A stretch of DNA of 64,000 nt from an uncultured Eubacterium sp. (GTDB taxonomy: Bacteria > Bacillota > Clostridia > Lachnospirales > Lachnospiraceae): assembly GCA_910584645.1 (NCBI GenBank), contig CAJUAU010000001.1, positions 198,397 to 262,396 on the forward strand, in the 5' to 3' direction. Below, in pieces: positions 1-7,360 of the stretch. The position numbers and the translations under genes were made by a program. Position 1 is the first letter of the stretch, and each line of letters starts with the position of its first letter. The notes below the pieces were generated by a model. The model saw only the letters and a list, made by a program, of their open reading frames with translations. It was not told where the DNA came from and ran no database searches.

Positions 1-277
1 GAATGCTGTACGGCGTAAGGCCATGCACTGAGCCGGAGCGGAGACGAGGTGGGCATGGTGTGGCAGCGAAAGCCCTGCACCGAGATCCGGACAAGATGAC
101 AATTCCCCCAAAATCTGATATAATAATCCCCGATGCAGAGATACCGCCCGGCGGAAAAAGTTTCTGGCAGGTATTTGAGTCTTAAGAAATATGTAAGAAT
201 TCTATTTGGTATTTTAAAAGAAATGTTTTGTATAGTGAAAATTATCAAGGGCAGTTAGAAACAGTTTGGAGGAGCAA
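1..277. other. Left-edge non-coding segment
   Basis: No convincing gene is seen before the first regulator. The first 100 bases are GC-rich and have short self-complementary stretches (for example GGCAG near 62 with CTGC near 85). They look like the end of a structured or repeated element cut by the window edge; the ACTGAGCCGGAG segment weakly resembles ACTGAATCGGAG inside the structured region at 57.2 kb. The rest is AT-rich leader. A TATAGT at 231-236 could be a -10 box, but no good -35 lies 17 bases upstream. Confidence 0.3.
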
Positions 278-979
278 ATGGAAAATCAGCAAATATTAGT
301 GGTGGATGACGACCATGAGATCGTGGCCGCCATTGCTAAAATTCTGGAGACAGAAGGGTATAAGGTAAGGAAAGCATATGATGGAATGCAGGCGCTGGAG
401 GTTTTGCAGCAGGAGAAGATTCATCTGGTGATCCTGGACATCATGATGCCAAATATGGATGGTATGTCCGCTACAATAAAAATCCGCGAGGAAAGAAATA
501 TTCCCATTATCCTTTTATCCGCCAAATCAGAGGATAGCGATAAGGTGCTCGGATTGACCATGGGAGCAGATGATTATATCGCCAAACCTTTTTCGCCTTC
601 AGAGCTGATCGCGCGGGTAAAGTCCCAGTTGCGCCGTTATATGAAACTAGGGGATTATAATGCGGAGACGGGGAATACCATTGTGCTGGGCGGGCTGACT
701 CTTCTGGAACAGGAAAAGCAGCTTTATGTGGACGGAGAGCCGGTCAAACTTACTGCCACAGAATATAAGATACTGCAGCTGTTAATGAAACATCCGGGGA
801 GGGTATTTTCAGCAGAAGAGATTTATGAACGGGTATGGGAGGAAGAGGCATTTTCCGTAGAGAATACGGTTATGGTCCATATCCGGAGGATCCGCGAGAA
901 AATTGAGATCAACCCCCGGGAACCGAGATATTTAAAGGTGGTATGGGGAATTGGCTACAAAATTGAAAAAAATATGTGA
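278..979 (+). CDS. OmpR/PhoB-family response regulator
   Basis: DNA-binding response regulator of a two-component system. An N-terminal receiver domain (about residues 5-120) shows the acidic pocket (VVDDD), the phospho-acceptor Asp in LVILDIMMPNMDG and the conserved Lys in IAKPF. A C-terminal winged helix (about 135-233) has the family pattern LTATEYKILQLL and ends in VWGIGYKIE. I place the start at the ATG at 278 because GGAGGAG sits just upstream; a TTG at 266 would leave no room for a ribosome site. The 3' end overlaps the kinase gene, so the two are probably translationally coupled. The target genes cannot be told from the sequence; a VanR-like envelope-stress role is only a guess from family resemblance. 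Confidence 0.93.
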   Translation: MENQQILVVDDDHEIVAAIAKILETEGYKVRKAYDGMQALEVLQQEKIHLVILDIMMPNMDGMSATIKIREERNIPIILLSAKSEDSDKVLGLTMGADDYIAKPFSPSELIARVKSQLRRYMKLGDYNAETGNTIVLGGLTLLEQEKQLYVDGEPVKLTATEYKILQLLMKHPGRVFSAEEIYERVWEEEAFSVENTVMVHIRRIREKIEINPREPRYLKVVWGIGYKIEKNM

Positions 980-2957
980 AAAAATATGCAGACGGAGAAT
1001 CACCAGAGCCGCACTTATAGCTGTTATATTTGCTGGCTTGGCAGTTATGGCTCTGGGGACGGGAATTGCAGGCAGAGTCAGTCAGATGGATGGAACTCTC
1101 AGGGATCTAATTTTGAATGAATATACAGATTCAAAATTACACAAAAGGGATGTAGAAAGAACGATTGATGAGCTCTGGAATCAAATTTGGGACAGAATGG
1201 GGATAGATCTGGCATATGACGGTACGCGGGATACTTTTCCCGGGATGGAAGATATTGTATTTGATTTTATTTTGAATGCAGAAGAAGGGAGCGGTATTTT
1301 AAAACTCAGATCCAATATTCCTGGCCGGAAAGAGGGACCCATGAATGTGGATGCTTCGTATTTGGCAGAGAATTTCACCTGCTATTACATTTGGGATGGT
1401 GAGGAGCTTACCTTTGGAGATGATGTTGGGGATTATGTCAGAAATAGACTAGAGATGCCTTTGGGGAGCGAATCGGTCAAGATTGGGATCGGGTTTGACA
1501 CGGGTCTTTTGGAATCCGGACAGGAACGTCTCGGTCAGCTTAATGAAGATCTTTTCACAGGGGTAAGTTTTATTGTGGTAGGATTGCTGGCAGCCTTTTT
1601 AGGAGCTGCTGTTCTGATCCTTGGGAAAAAACAGCGCCAGGCAATGTTTTTGTATACCGACATAGCGGTTCTCTTGTCCGCTGCCGGGGGGGTAACGGGG
1701 GTTATTTTCATAGCAGGAATATTAGAAAATTTTGTTGATCTGTCCAAAGAGACCTATGGAACGATCTCGGATCTTTCCAATGCGGCGGGCTTTAGTATAA
1801 GTATGATGCTGGCTCTTTTTGGCGTGTATGAAATAGTGAAAAACATCCGGAGACATATGGGTTTCCAGCAGTTGTTTTTTATGGATCATCTTCGGAGGAT
1901 AAAACAAAAGATCATCGGTGAGGCATATTATGATCAGGGGATCCGGATATGCACGAACAACCGGGAAAGAATGATGATCTGGCTGACTGTTGTTATTTTG
2001 GCGGCAGGTGCAGTTGGAGTGTTCTATCTGTCAATGAAGATATGGTATTTTATCTGTGTGGGACTGCTGGCTGTGGTTCTGATGTGTTATCGCAGAGGCA
2101 GCAGAAAGATTGCGGAAGAATATGCGAAACTTCTGGGACAGCTGAATCAGCTTCTTAATGAGAATTATCAGGATAATGATATGCTGGATGAGAGTTCTGT
2201 GTTTGCCAGGGAGTCCTGTCAGTTATCTATGCTCGGATGCCAGATACAGGAGAGTGTGGAGCGGCAGATCCAGGCGGAGAAAATGAAGATCGATCTGATT
2301 ACTAACGTTTCCCATGATCTGAAAACGCCGCTGACTTCCATTATAAGTTACATCGATCTTCTGAAAAAAGAAGATCTGGAGCAAGTGGCAAGAGATTATG
2401 TAATGATTCTGGAGAAAAAATCAGAAAGGCTCAAAAAGATGATATCAGATGTATTTGATCTGACAAAGGCAACCAGTGGAAACCTGGAGATAAAAAAATC
2501 CGAGCTGGATTTTGGCAGGCTTCTGATCCAGATACTGGCAGACATGGAGTGTATCATTGAGCCGGCTCCTGTCAAAGTAGTATCTGATATCCCGGAACAA
2601 CCGCTGCAGATCTGCAGCGATGGTGAGAAACTGTACCGGGTGATCCAGAACATACTGGATAACGCTCTGAAATATGCTATGCCTGACACAAGGATTTTTG
2701 TCACACTAAAGGAAGAGGGAAGAGAGGCAGTGCTTCAGGTGAAGAATGTGTCTGCCTATGAGATGAATTTTACCAGGGAAGAAGTGCTGGGCAGATTTTT
2801 CCGGGGAGACTGCGCCAGAAGTACGGAGGGAAGCGGGCTTGGCCTTGCCATCGCCAAAGAGTTTACGGAGAGTTGTGGCGGCAGGATGGATCTTATGATC
2901 AGCGGAGATATATTTCAGGTGGAGCTTCGATTTTATCTTAGAGAGAGAAGGGATTGA
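951..2957 (+). CDS. Membrane sensor histidine kinase
   Basis: Partner kinase of the preceding regulator. It has an N-terminal membrane segment (about residues 17-40), an extracytoplasmic region of roughly 160 residues, then several further membrane helices (about 205-300 and 345-380). The HisKA domain carries the phospho-accepting His in SHDLKTPLTS (residue 455 from the TTG at 951) and the HATPase domain has NILDNALKYA and GSGLGLAIAKE. There is no ATG near the 5' end; translation starts at a TTG, either 951 or 963. The 963 codon has GGGGAA about 12 bases upstream, so it is plausible. The overlap with the regulator supports co-expression. The multi-helix sensor is unlike a simple two-helix kinase; the signal is unknown. 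Confidence 0.9.
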   Translation: MATKLKKICEKICRRRITRAALIAVIFAGLAVMALGTGIAGRVSQMDGTLRDLILNEYTDSKLHKRDVERTIDELWNQIWDRMGIDLAYDGTRDTFPGMEDIVFDFILNAEEGSGILKLRSNIPGRKEGPMNVDASYLAENFTCYYIWDGEELTFGDDVGDYVRNRLEMPLGSESVKIGIGFDTGLLESGQERLGQLNEDLFTGVSFIVVGLLAAFLGAAVLILGKKQRQAMFLYTDIAVLLSAAGGVTGVIFIAGILENFVDLSKETYGTISDLSNAAGFSISMMLALFGVYEIVKNIRRHMGFQQLFFMDHLRRIKQKIIGEAYYDQGIRICTNNRERMMIWLTVVILAAGAVGVFYLSMKIWYFICVGLLAVVLMCYRRGSRKIAEEYAKLLGQLNQLLNENYQDNDMLDESSVFARESCQLSMLGCQIQESVERQIQAEKMKIDLITNVSHDLKTPLTSIISYIDLLKKEDLEQVARDYVMILEKKSERLKKMISDVFDLTKATSGNLEIKKSELDFGRLLIQILADMECIIEPAPVKVVSDIPEQPLQICSDGEKLYRVIQNILDNALKYAMPDTRIFVTLKEEGREAVLQVKNVSAYEMNFTREEVLGRFFRGDCARSTEGSGLGLAIAKEFTESCGGRMDLMISGDIFQVELRFYLRERRD

Positions 2958-2982
2958 CAATAGCCCGGGATATGGCTATACT
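2954..2982 (+). promoter_or_regulatory. Sigma-A type promoter of the tetrapyrrole operon
   Basis: TTGACA (2954-2959), a 17-base spacer, then TATACT (2977-2982). The -35 box overlaps the TGA stop codon of the upstream kinase gene. The first ribosome site of the operon follows at 3013. No cobalamin riboswitch is visible in the short leader. Confidence 0.75.
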
Positions 2983-3025
2983 GAAAAAATAAAGGAGCAG
3001 TCCGCTGTGGAAAAGGAGAGGTTGG

Positions 3026-3646
3026 ATGTCGTATTTTCCCCTGTTTATGGAGTTGAAAGACCGGGATTGTCTCGTGGTGGGAGGAGGCAGGGTTGCCTGG
3101 CGCAAAGTAAAGGTGCTAATGGATTTTGGCGCGCGGGTTTCTGTGGTGGCTCCGGAGATCATTCCGGAGATTGGGGAACTTGTCCCTGTTCAGTTGTTGG
3201 AGCGGGAATTTTTAGACACTGATGTGCAGGGACGGACTCTGGTGGTGGCAGCCACAGATAACGAGGTATTGAACCGGCGTATCAGTGGTCTCTGCCAGGA
3301 GCATGGCATTCCAGTTAACGCGGTGGATCAGACCCAGGACTGCAGCTTTATTTTTCCGGCATACGTAAAGCAGGGAGAGGTGGTGGCTGCCTTTTCCAGC
3401 GGGGGGCAGAGTCCGGTTATGACACAATATCTGAAAGCCCAGATAAAACCGGTTATGACAAAGGAATTAGGAGAGCTGGCGGCATGTCTTGGCAGCATCC
3501 GCGATGTAGTACATTCTTCTGTCAGGACAGAGGGAGCACGAAAGCATTTGTATGAGGAACTTCTTCAACTGGGGCTTCATAAGGGGGAGAATCCGGAAAC
3601 CGAAGAGATTTGGAATGTGATGAAAAAATATATGGAACAGGAGTAA
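3026..3646 (+). CDS. Precorrin-2 dehydrogenase (siroheme synthase N-terminal type)
   Basis: Oxidises precorrin-2 to sirohydrochlorin with NAD+, and in some relatives also inserts iron. The N-terminal Rossmann fold shows the family nucleotide site VVGGGRVAWRK (about residues 18-28), and later CSFIFPAYVKQGEVVAAFSSGG matches the Met8/CysG-N pattern that contacts substrate. About 206 residues, the normal size for the stand-alone enzyme without a methyltransferase domain. AAGGAGAGG just upstream fixes the ATG at 3026. First gene of the operon; hemB begins 7 bases after its stop. Its presence, with CobA in the fusion downstream, points to siroheme or cobamide synthesis rather than heme. Confidence 0.88.
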   Translation: MSYFPLFMELKDRDCLVVGGGRVAWRKVKVLMDFGARVSVVAPEIIPEIGELVPVQLLEREFLDTDVQGRTLVVAATDNEVLNRRISGLCQEHGIPVNAVDQTQDCSFIFPAYVKQGEVVAAFSSGGQSPVMTQYLKAQIKPVMTKELGELAACLGSIRDVVHSSVRTEGARKHLYEELLQLGLHKGENPETEEIWNVMKKYMEQE

Positions 3647-3652
3647 AAGAAA

Positions 3653-4621
3653 ATGGACCGAATGAGAAGGCTGAGGGCCAGCGAGACGCTGCGAAGTATG
3701 GTGCGGGAAAACCATGTCCGGGTGGAAGAACTGATTTATCCTGTGTTTGTAACAGCCGGCACCGGTATCTGCCATCCTGTGGCTTCGATGCCTGGCATCT
3801 GCCAGTACTCCATTGACCGGCTGGGAGAGGAACTGGACCGTGTAGTGGCAGCAGGTGTTCCCTCTGTACTGCTGTTTGGAATCCCGGAATGCAAAGATGA
3901 GACGGGGAGCGGCGCTTATGACGAGAACGGTATTATCCAGCAGGCGGTCCGCTGGATGAAAAAGGAGGAAAAATACAGCAGGCTTCTGGTGGCAGCGGAT
4001 GTATGCCTCTGTGAGTATACCTCCCACGGCCACTGTGGCCTGATCCGGGAGGGAGAGATCTTAAATGACGAGACGCTGCCGCTGCTGGCTAAAACTGCTG
4101 TTAGTTATGCCAGGGCGGGGGCAGATATCATTGCACCCAGTGACATGATGGACAAGCGTGTAGGGGTGATCCGACAGGCGCTGGATGAAAATGGGTTTTT
4201 AAACATTCCTATTATGGCATACAGCGCTAAGTTTGCATCCTCATTTTATGGTCCCTTTCGTGAAGCGGCGCATTCGGCGCCGGGATTTGGGGACCGCAAA
4301 ACCTATCAGATGGATCCGGCAAATGGCAGGGAGGCATTGCGGGAGGTAGAAGAAGATATTCTGGAAGGCGCTGATCTGATCATTGCTAAGCCTGCTATGG
4401 CATACATGGATATCATCTCTGAGATCACACGGAATTATAATATTCCGGTGGTGGCTTATAATGTCAGCGGGGAATATTCCATGATAAAGGCAGCAGCGGC
4501 ACAGGGGTGGATCGATGAAAAGAAGGTCGTGATGGAACTGCTGACAGGATTTAAGCGTGCCGGGGCAAAGATGATCATCACCTATCATGCGCTGGAGGCA
4601 GCTGGGTGGCTGCGAGAGTAG
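3653..4621 (+). CDS. hemB: Porphobilinogen synthase (delta-aminolevulinate dehydratase)
   Basis: Condenses two 5-aminolevulinate molecules to porphobilinogen in the cytoplasm. 322 residues, the usual length. The two active-site lysines are visible: K193 in YSAKFASSFYGPF and K246 in IAKPAMAYMD. The VAADVCLCEYTSHGHCG stretch carries the three cysteines of the zinc-dependent class. The start follows a weak AAAAGAAA site 7 bases after the upstream gene; hemL follows after 12 bases, so this is an operon member. Confidence 0.97.
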   Translation: MDRMRRLRASETLRSMVRENHVRVEELIYPVFVTAGTGICHPVASMPGICQYSIDRLGEELDRVVAAGVPSVLLFGIPECKDETGSGAYDENGIIQQAVRWMKKEEKYSRLLVAADVCLCEYTSHGHCGLIREGEILNDETLPLLAKTAVSYARAGADIIAPSDMMDKRVGVIRQALDENGFLNIPIMAYSAKFASSFYGPFREAAHSAPGFGDRKTYQMDPANGREALREVEEDILEGADLIIAKPAMAYMDIISEITRNYNIPVVAYNVSGEYSMIKAAAAQGWIDEKKVVMELLTGFKRAGAKMIITYHALEAAGWLRE

Positions 4622-4633
4622 AATGGAGGAAAT

Positions 4634-5914
4634 ATGGAGACCAGGTCTGAACAATTATTTGAAGCGGCAAAAAAATATATTCCAGGAGGGGTGAACAGTC
4701 CTGTGAGGGCTTTTGGGGCGGTGGGGAGAACGCCCAGATTTATCCTTTCTGCCCGGGGAGACCGGATCATTGATGTGGACGGCAACGAGATGATCGATTA
4801 TATCTGTTCCTGGGGACCGGGGATACTGGGGCATACTCATCCGCGGGTGATCCGGAAAGTTCAGGAGGCATGTGAAGACGGTCTGACTTATGGAGCACCT
4901 ACAGAAAAAGAGGTACAGCTGGCAGAGCTGATCGCCCAGCTGATGCCGGGCATGGAGATGAGCCGGCTGGTCAGTTCCGGGACGGAGGCGGTAATGAGCG
5001 CGGTCCGTGTCGCCAGGGGGTATACAAAACGGGACAAGATCATTAAGTTTAAGGGGTGTTATCACGGGCACTCCGACGGGCTTCTTGTCAAGGCGGGATC
5101 GGCGGCATTGACCACATCTGTTCCCGACAGCGCCGGAGTGCCGGAAGATTATACAAAAAATACCCTGGTGGCACAATATAATGACAGGACGTCAGTAGAA
5201 GAATTGTTTGCGGCAAATCCGGAGCAGATTGCCGCAGTGATCGTAGAACCGGTGGCGGCCAATATGGGAGTTGTGCTGCCACAGAAAGGGTTTCTGGAAT
5301 TTTTAAGGGAGATTACAGAACGCTGGGGGGCGCTGCTGATCTTCGATGAGGTGATCACAGGATTCCGCCTTGCCCTGGGAGGTGCCCAGGAGTACTATGG
5401 GATCACACCGGATCTGACTACTCTGGGTAAGATCGTCGGGGGCGGTATGCCTATTGGCGCTTACGGTGGAAGAAAAGAGATCATGGAGATGGTTTCACCG
5501 GTGGGACCGGTGTATCAGGCGGGTACTCTTTCCGGAAATCCCATTGCCACCACAGCCGGCATAGAGACATTGACGATACTAAAAGAAGATGCTGGGATTT
5601 ATGAAAGACTGGAACAAAAGGCGGTGCGCATTGCAGAGACGGTAAAAGAGGCTGCCGGGGGAATGGTCTGTGTCAATCAGATTGGTTCCCTGCTGAGTAT
5701 CTTTTTTAATGACAAGGCGGTGACGGATCATGAGAGCGCCACAGCTTCCCATACCGGGAAGTACGCAGAGTATTTCAGCTATCTTCTGGACGCGGGCATC
5801 TATGTGGCGCCTTCCCAGTTCGAGGCGATGTTTTTGTCAGACGCCCACACCGAAGAGGACATTTCATATACCTGTCAGAAGATGAAGGAGTATTTTCGGG
5901 AATTCAATTCATGA
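4634..5914 (+). CDS. hemL: Glutamate-1-semialdehyde 2,1-aminomutase
   Basis: PLP enzyme that converts glutamate-1-semialdehyde to 5-aminolevulinate in the C5 pathway. 426 residues, full length. The substrate entry motif PGGVNSPVRAF is at the N terminus; GTEAVMSAVRVARGYT and FDEVITGFR form the cofactor site; the PLP lysine is K266 in TLGKIVGGGMPIGA. It is preceded by GGAGGAAAT. Its last codons overlap the first possible hemA start by 4 bases (ATGA at 5911). Confidence 0.97.
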   Translation: METRSEQLFEAAKKYIPGGVNSPVRAFGAVGRTPRFILSARGDRIIDVDGNEMIDYICSWGPGILGHTHPRVIRKVQEACEDGLTYGAPTEKEVQLAELIAQLMPGMEMSRLVSSGTEAVMSAVRVARGYTKRDKIIKFKGCYHGHSDGLLVKAGSAALTTSVPDSAGVPEDYTKNTLVAQYNDRTSVEELFAANPEQIAAVIVEPVAANMGVVLPQKGFLEFLREITERWGALLIFDEVITGFRLALGGAQEYYGITPDLTTLGKIVGGGMPIGAYGGRKEIMEMVSPVGPVYQAGTLSGNPIATTAGIETLTILKEDAGIYERLEQKAVRIAETVKEAAGGMVCVNQIGSLLSIFFNDKAVTDHESATASHTGKYAEYFSYLLDAGIYVAPSQFEAMFLSDAHTEEDISYTCQKMKEYFREFNS

Positions 5915-5931
5915 AAGGGAAACGATATGAC

Positions 5932-7158
5932 ATGCAGTTTGGCGTTTGCGGAATCAATTATAAAAAAGCAGATCTGGATATAAGAGACAAGACTTCTTTT
6001 ACGGATCTTAAAAAGACTGAGTTTTTTCAGCTGGCGGGAAAAGAGGGGATTGGTCAGTGCATGATCCTGTCTACCTGCAATCGCAGTGAAGTCTATTTTT
6101 TATTTGAAACAGAGAATCAATTCGACATTGTCTGCGGAATATACGAGGAAATGTTTTCAGAGGCAGTACCTGGAGAATACATGATCTCTATGTGTTCCGA
6201 AGCAGCGATGGAGTACCTGTTCCGGGTGGCGGCGGGGCTGGAGTCTCTCGTGCTGGGGGAGGACCAGATTCTCGGACAGGTAAAGGAAGCACTGGATTTT
6301 TCCAGAACCATGGGGTATGATGGAAAGGAACTGAATAAGATTGTCCGGGATGCCATCACCTGTGCCAAGAAGATAAAAACGCAATTTAAGATCAGTGAAA
6401 AACCATTATCCGTCAGTTATATCGGGATCCGGATGGTGGAAGAGCACACTGGCATTGCGGGGAAGAGTGTGCTGCTGATCGGCAGTGGAAAAACCAGTCT
6501 TCTGGCATTAAAATATCTAAAAGAATATGGAGCCGGGAAGATCACAGTGTGCAGCAGGACATTTTCCCATGCGGGACGTCTGCAGGAAGAAGAAAAAAAA
6601 CTGAAGGTTATTCCCTATGAGGAGAGATATCTGTGTATGGCGCAGTGTGATATCGTGGTTTCTGCCACCTCGTCTCCCCATACTGTCATCCGGCGAGAGG
6701 ATTTTGAGCCGGCAGTACCGGTCACTTTTCTCGATCTTGCCACACCGCGGGATATCGATACGGCATTTATGGAACATCCAATGGTGTATCTGATCAATCT
6801 GGATACGCTGCAGAAGATCGCGGAGGAGAACCGGCAGCAGAGGGAGCAGCTGGTGGAGTATAGCCAGGCTGTGCTGGAAGAGGCACTGGAGGAGACCCGG
6901 CAGTGGATGCTGCAGAGCCGGGTGGATGATACGATCCAGTCCCTGCAGCAGAGATGCAATCATATCGTAGAGGACAGTTACAACTATCTTGACCGGAAAA
7001 TGGAACTGGGCCGACGGGAGCAGAAGCTTTTGAAGAAGGTGTTGAATGCGTCACTGCAGCGGCTGCTGCGGGATCCGATCCAGGAGCTCAAACAGCTGGA
7101 TTCAAAGGAGAAGCAGGATGCGTATAAAAAGATGGTGAATGAATTATTTCACATATGA
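5932..7158 (+). CDS. hemA: Glutamyl-tRNA reductase
   Basis: First committed enzyme of the C5 pathway: reduces glutamyl-tRNA(Glu) to glutamate-1-semialdehyde with NADPH. The catalytic Cys is in LSTCNRSEVY and is residue 49 if translation begins at 5932, which agrees with the usual position; an ATG at 5911 overlapping hemL is also possible. GLESLVLGEDQILGQVK and the nucleotide-binding LLIGSGKTS are both present, followed by the helical dimerisation tail. Unusually placed after hemL rather than first in the operon. A 167-bp inverted-repeat element begins 2 bases after its stop. Confidence 0.95.
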   Translation: MQFGVCGINYKKADLDIRDKTSFTDLKKTEFFQLAGKEGIGQCMILSTCNRSEVYFLFETENQFDIVCGIYEEMFSEAVPGEYMISMCSEAAMEYLFRVAAGLESLVLGEDQILGQVKEALDFSRTMGYDGKELNKIVRDAITCAKKIKTQFKISEKPLSVSYIGIRMVEEHTGIAGKSVLLIGSGKTSLLALKYLKEYGAGKITVCSRTFSHAGRLQEEEKKLKVIPYEERYLCMAQCDIVVSATSSPHTVIRREDFEPAVPVTFLDLATPRDIDTAFMEHPMVYLINLDTLQKIAEENRQQREQLVEYSQAVLEEALEETRQWMLQSRVDDTIQSLQQRCNHIVEDSYNYLDRKMELGRREQKLLKKVLNASLQRLLRDPIQELKQLDSKEKQDAYKKMVNELFHI

Positions 7159-7159
7159 C

Positions 7160-7326
7160 CTAGTACAACGGAAATTAAGTAATTGGCAGTTTGACTTGCC
7201 TATTTTCCCGATAGCGCGACTCCCCAAGCCTCGACGTAGCCACCGCTACGCCTACGTTTGTGAAGCCGCACTCTCAGAAAAATATTCTGCGTCAAACTAT
7301 CCAAAACTTAATTTTCGTTGTACTAG
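7160..7326. repeat. 167-bp element with 21-bp terminal inverted repeats (MITE-like)
   Basis: The left end (7160-7180, starting CTAGTACAACG) and the right end (7306-7326, ending CGTTGTACTAG) are inverted copies with one mismatch in 21. Pairing continues inward with mismatches to a central CGTAGC-CACC-GCTACG hairpin (near 7245-7258), so the whole element can fold into one long imperfect stem. It codes for nothing credible. It lies between hemA and the hemC fusion and could act as a processing site or attenuator inside the operon. A shortened relative lies at 16807-16849. Confidence 0.8.
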
Positions 7327-7360
7327 TGCGCGATAATTCGGTTGAAATGGAGGAAAGATC

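Noticed and set aside
3..185. 60-codon open frame at the left edge.
   Set aside because: No ribosome site, odd composition and overlap with self-complementary DNA; no family resemblance.
2958..3025. Cobalamin riboswitch ahead of the tetrapyrrole operon.
   Set aside because: The leader after the promoter is only about 35 bases, too short, and no B12-box is seen.
3007..3222. GTG-started frame with a fair AAAGGAG site ahead of the precorrin-2 dehydrogenase.
   Set aside because: Fully overlaps that gene in another frame and has shadow-like composition rich in Gly, Cys and Trp.
7139..7336. 65-codon frame across the inverted-repeat element.
   Set aside because: Starts inside hemA and is made almost wholly of the element.
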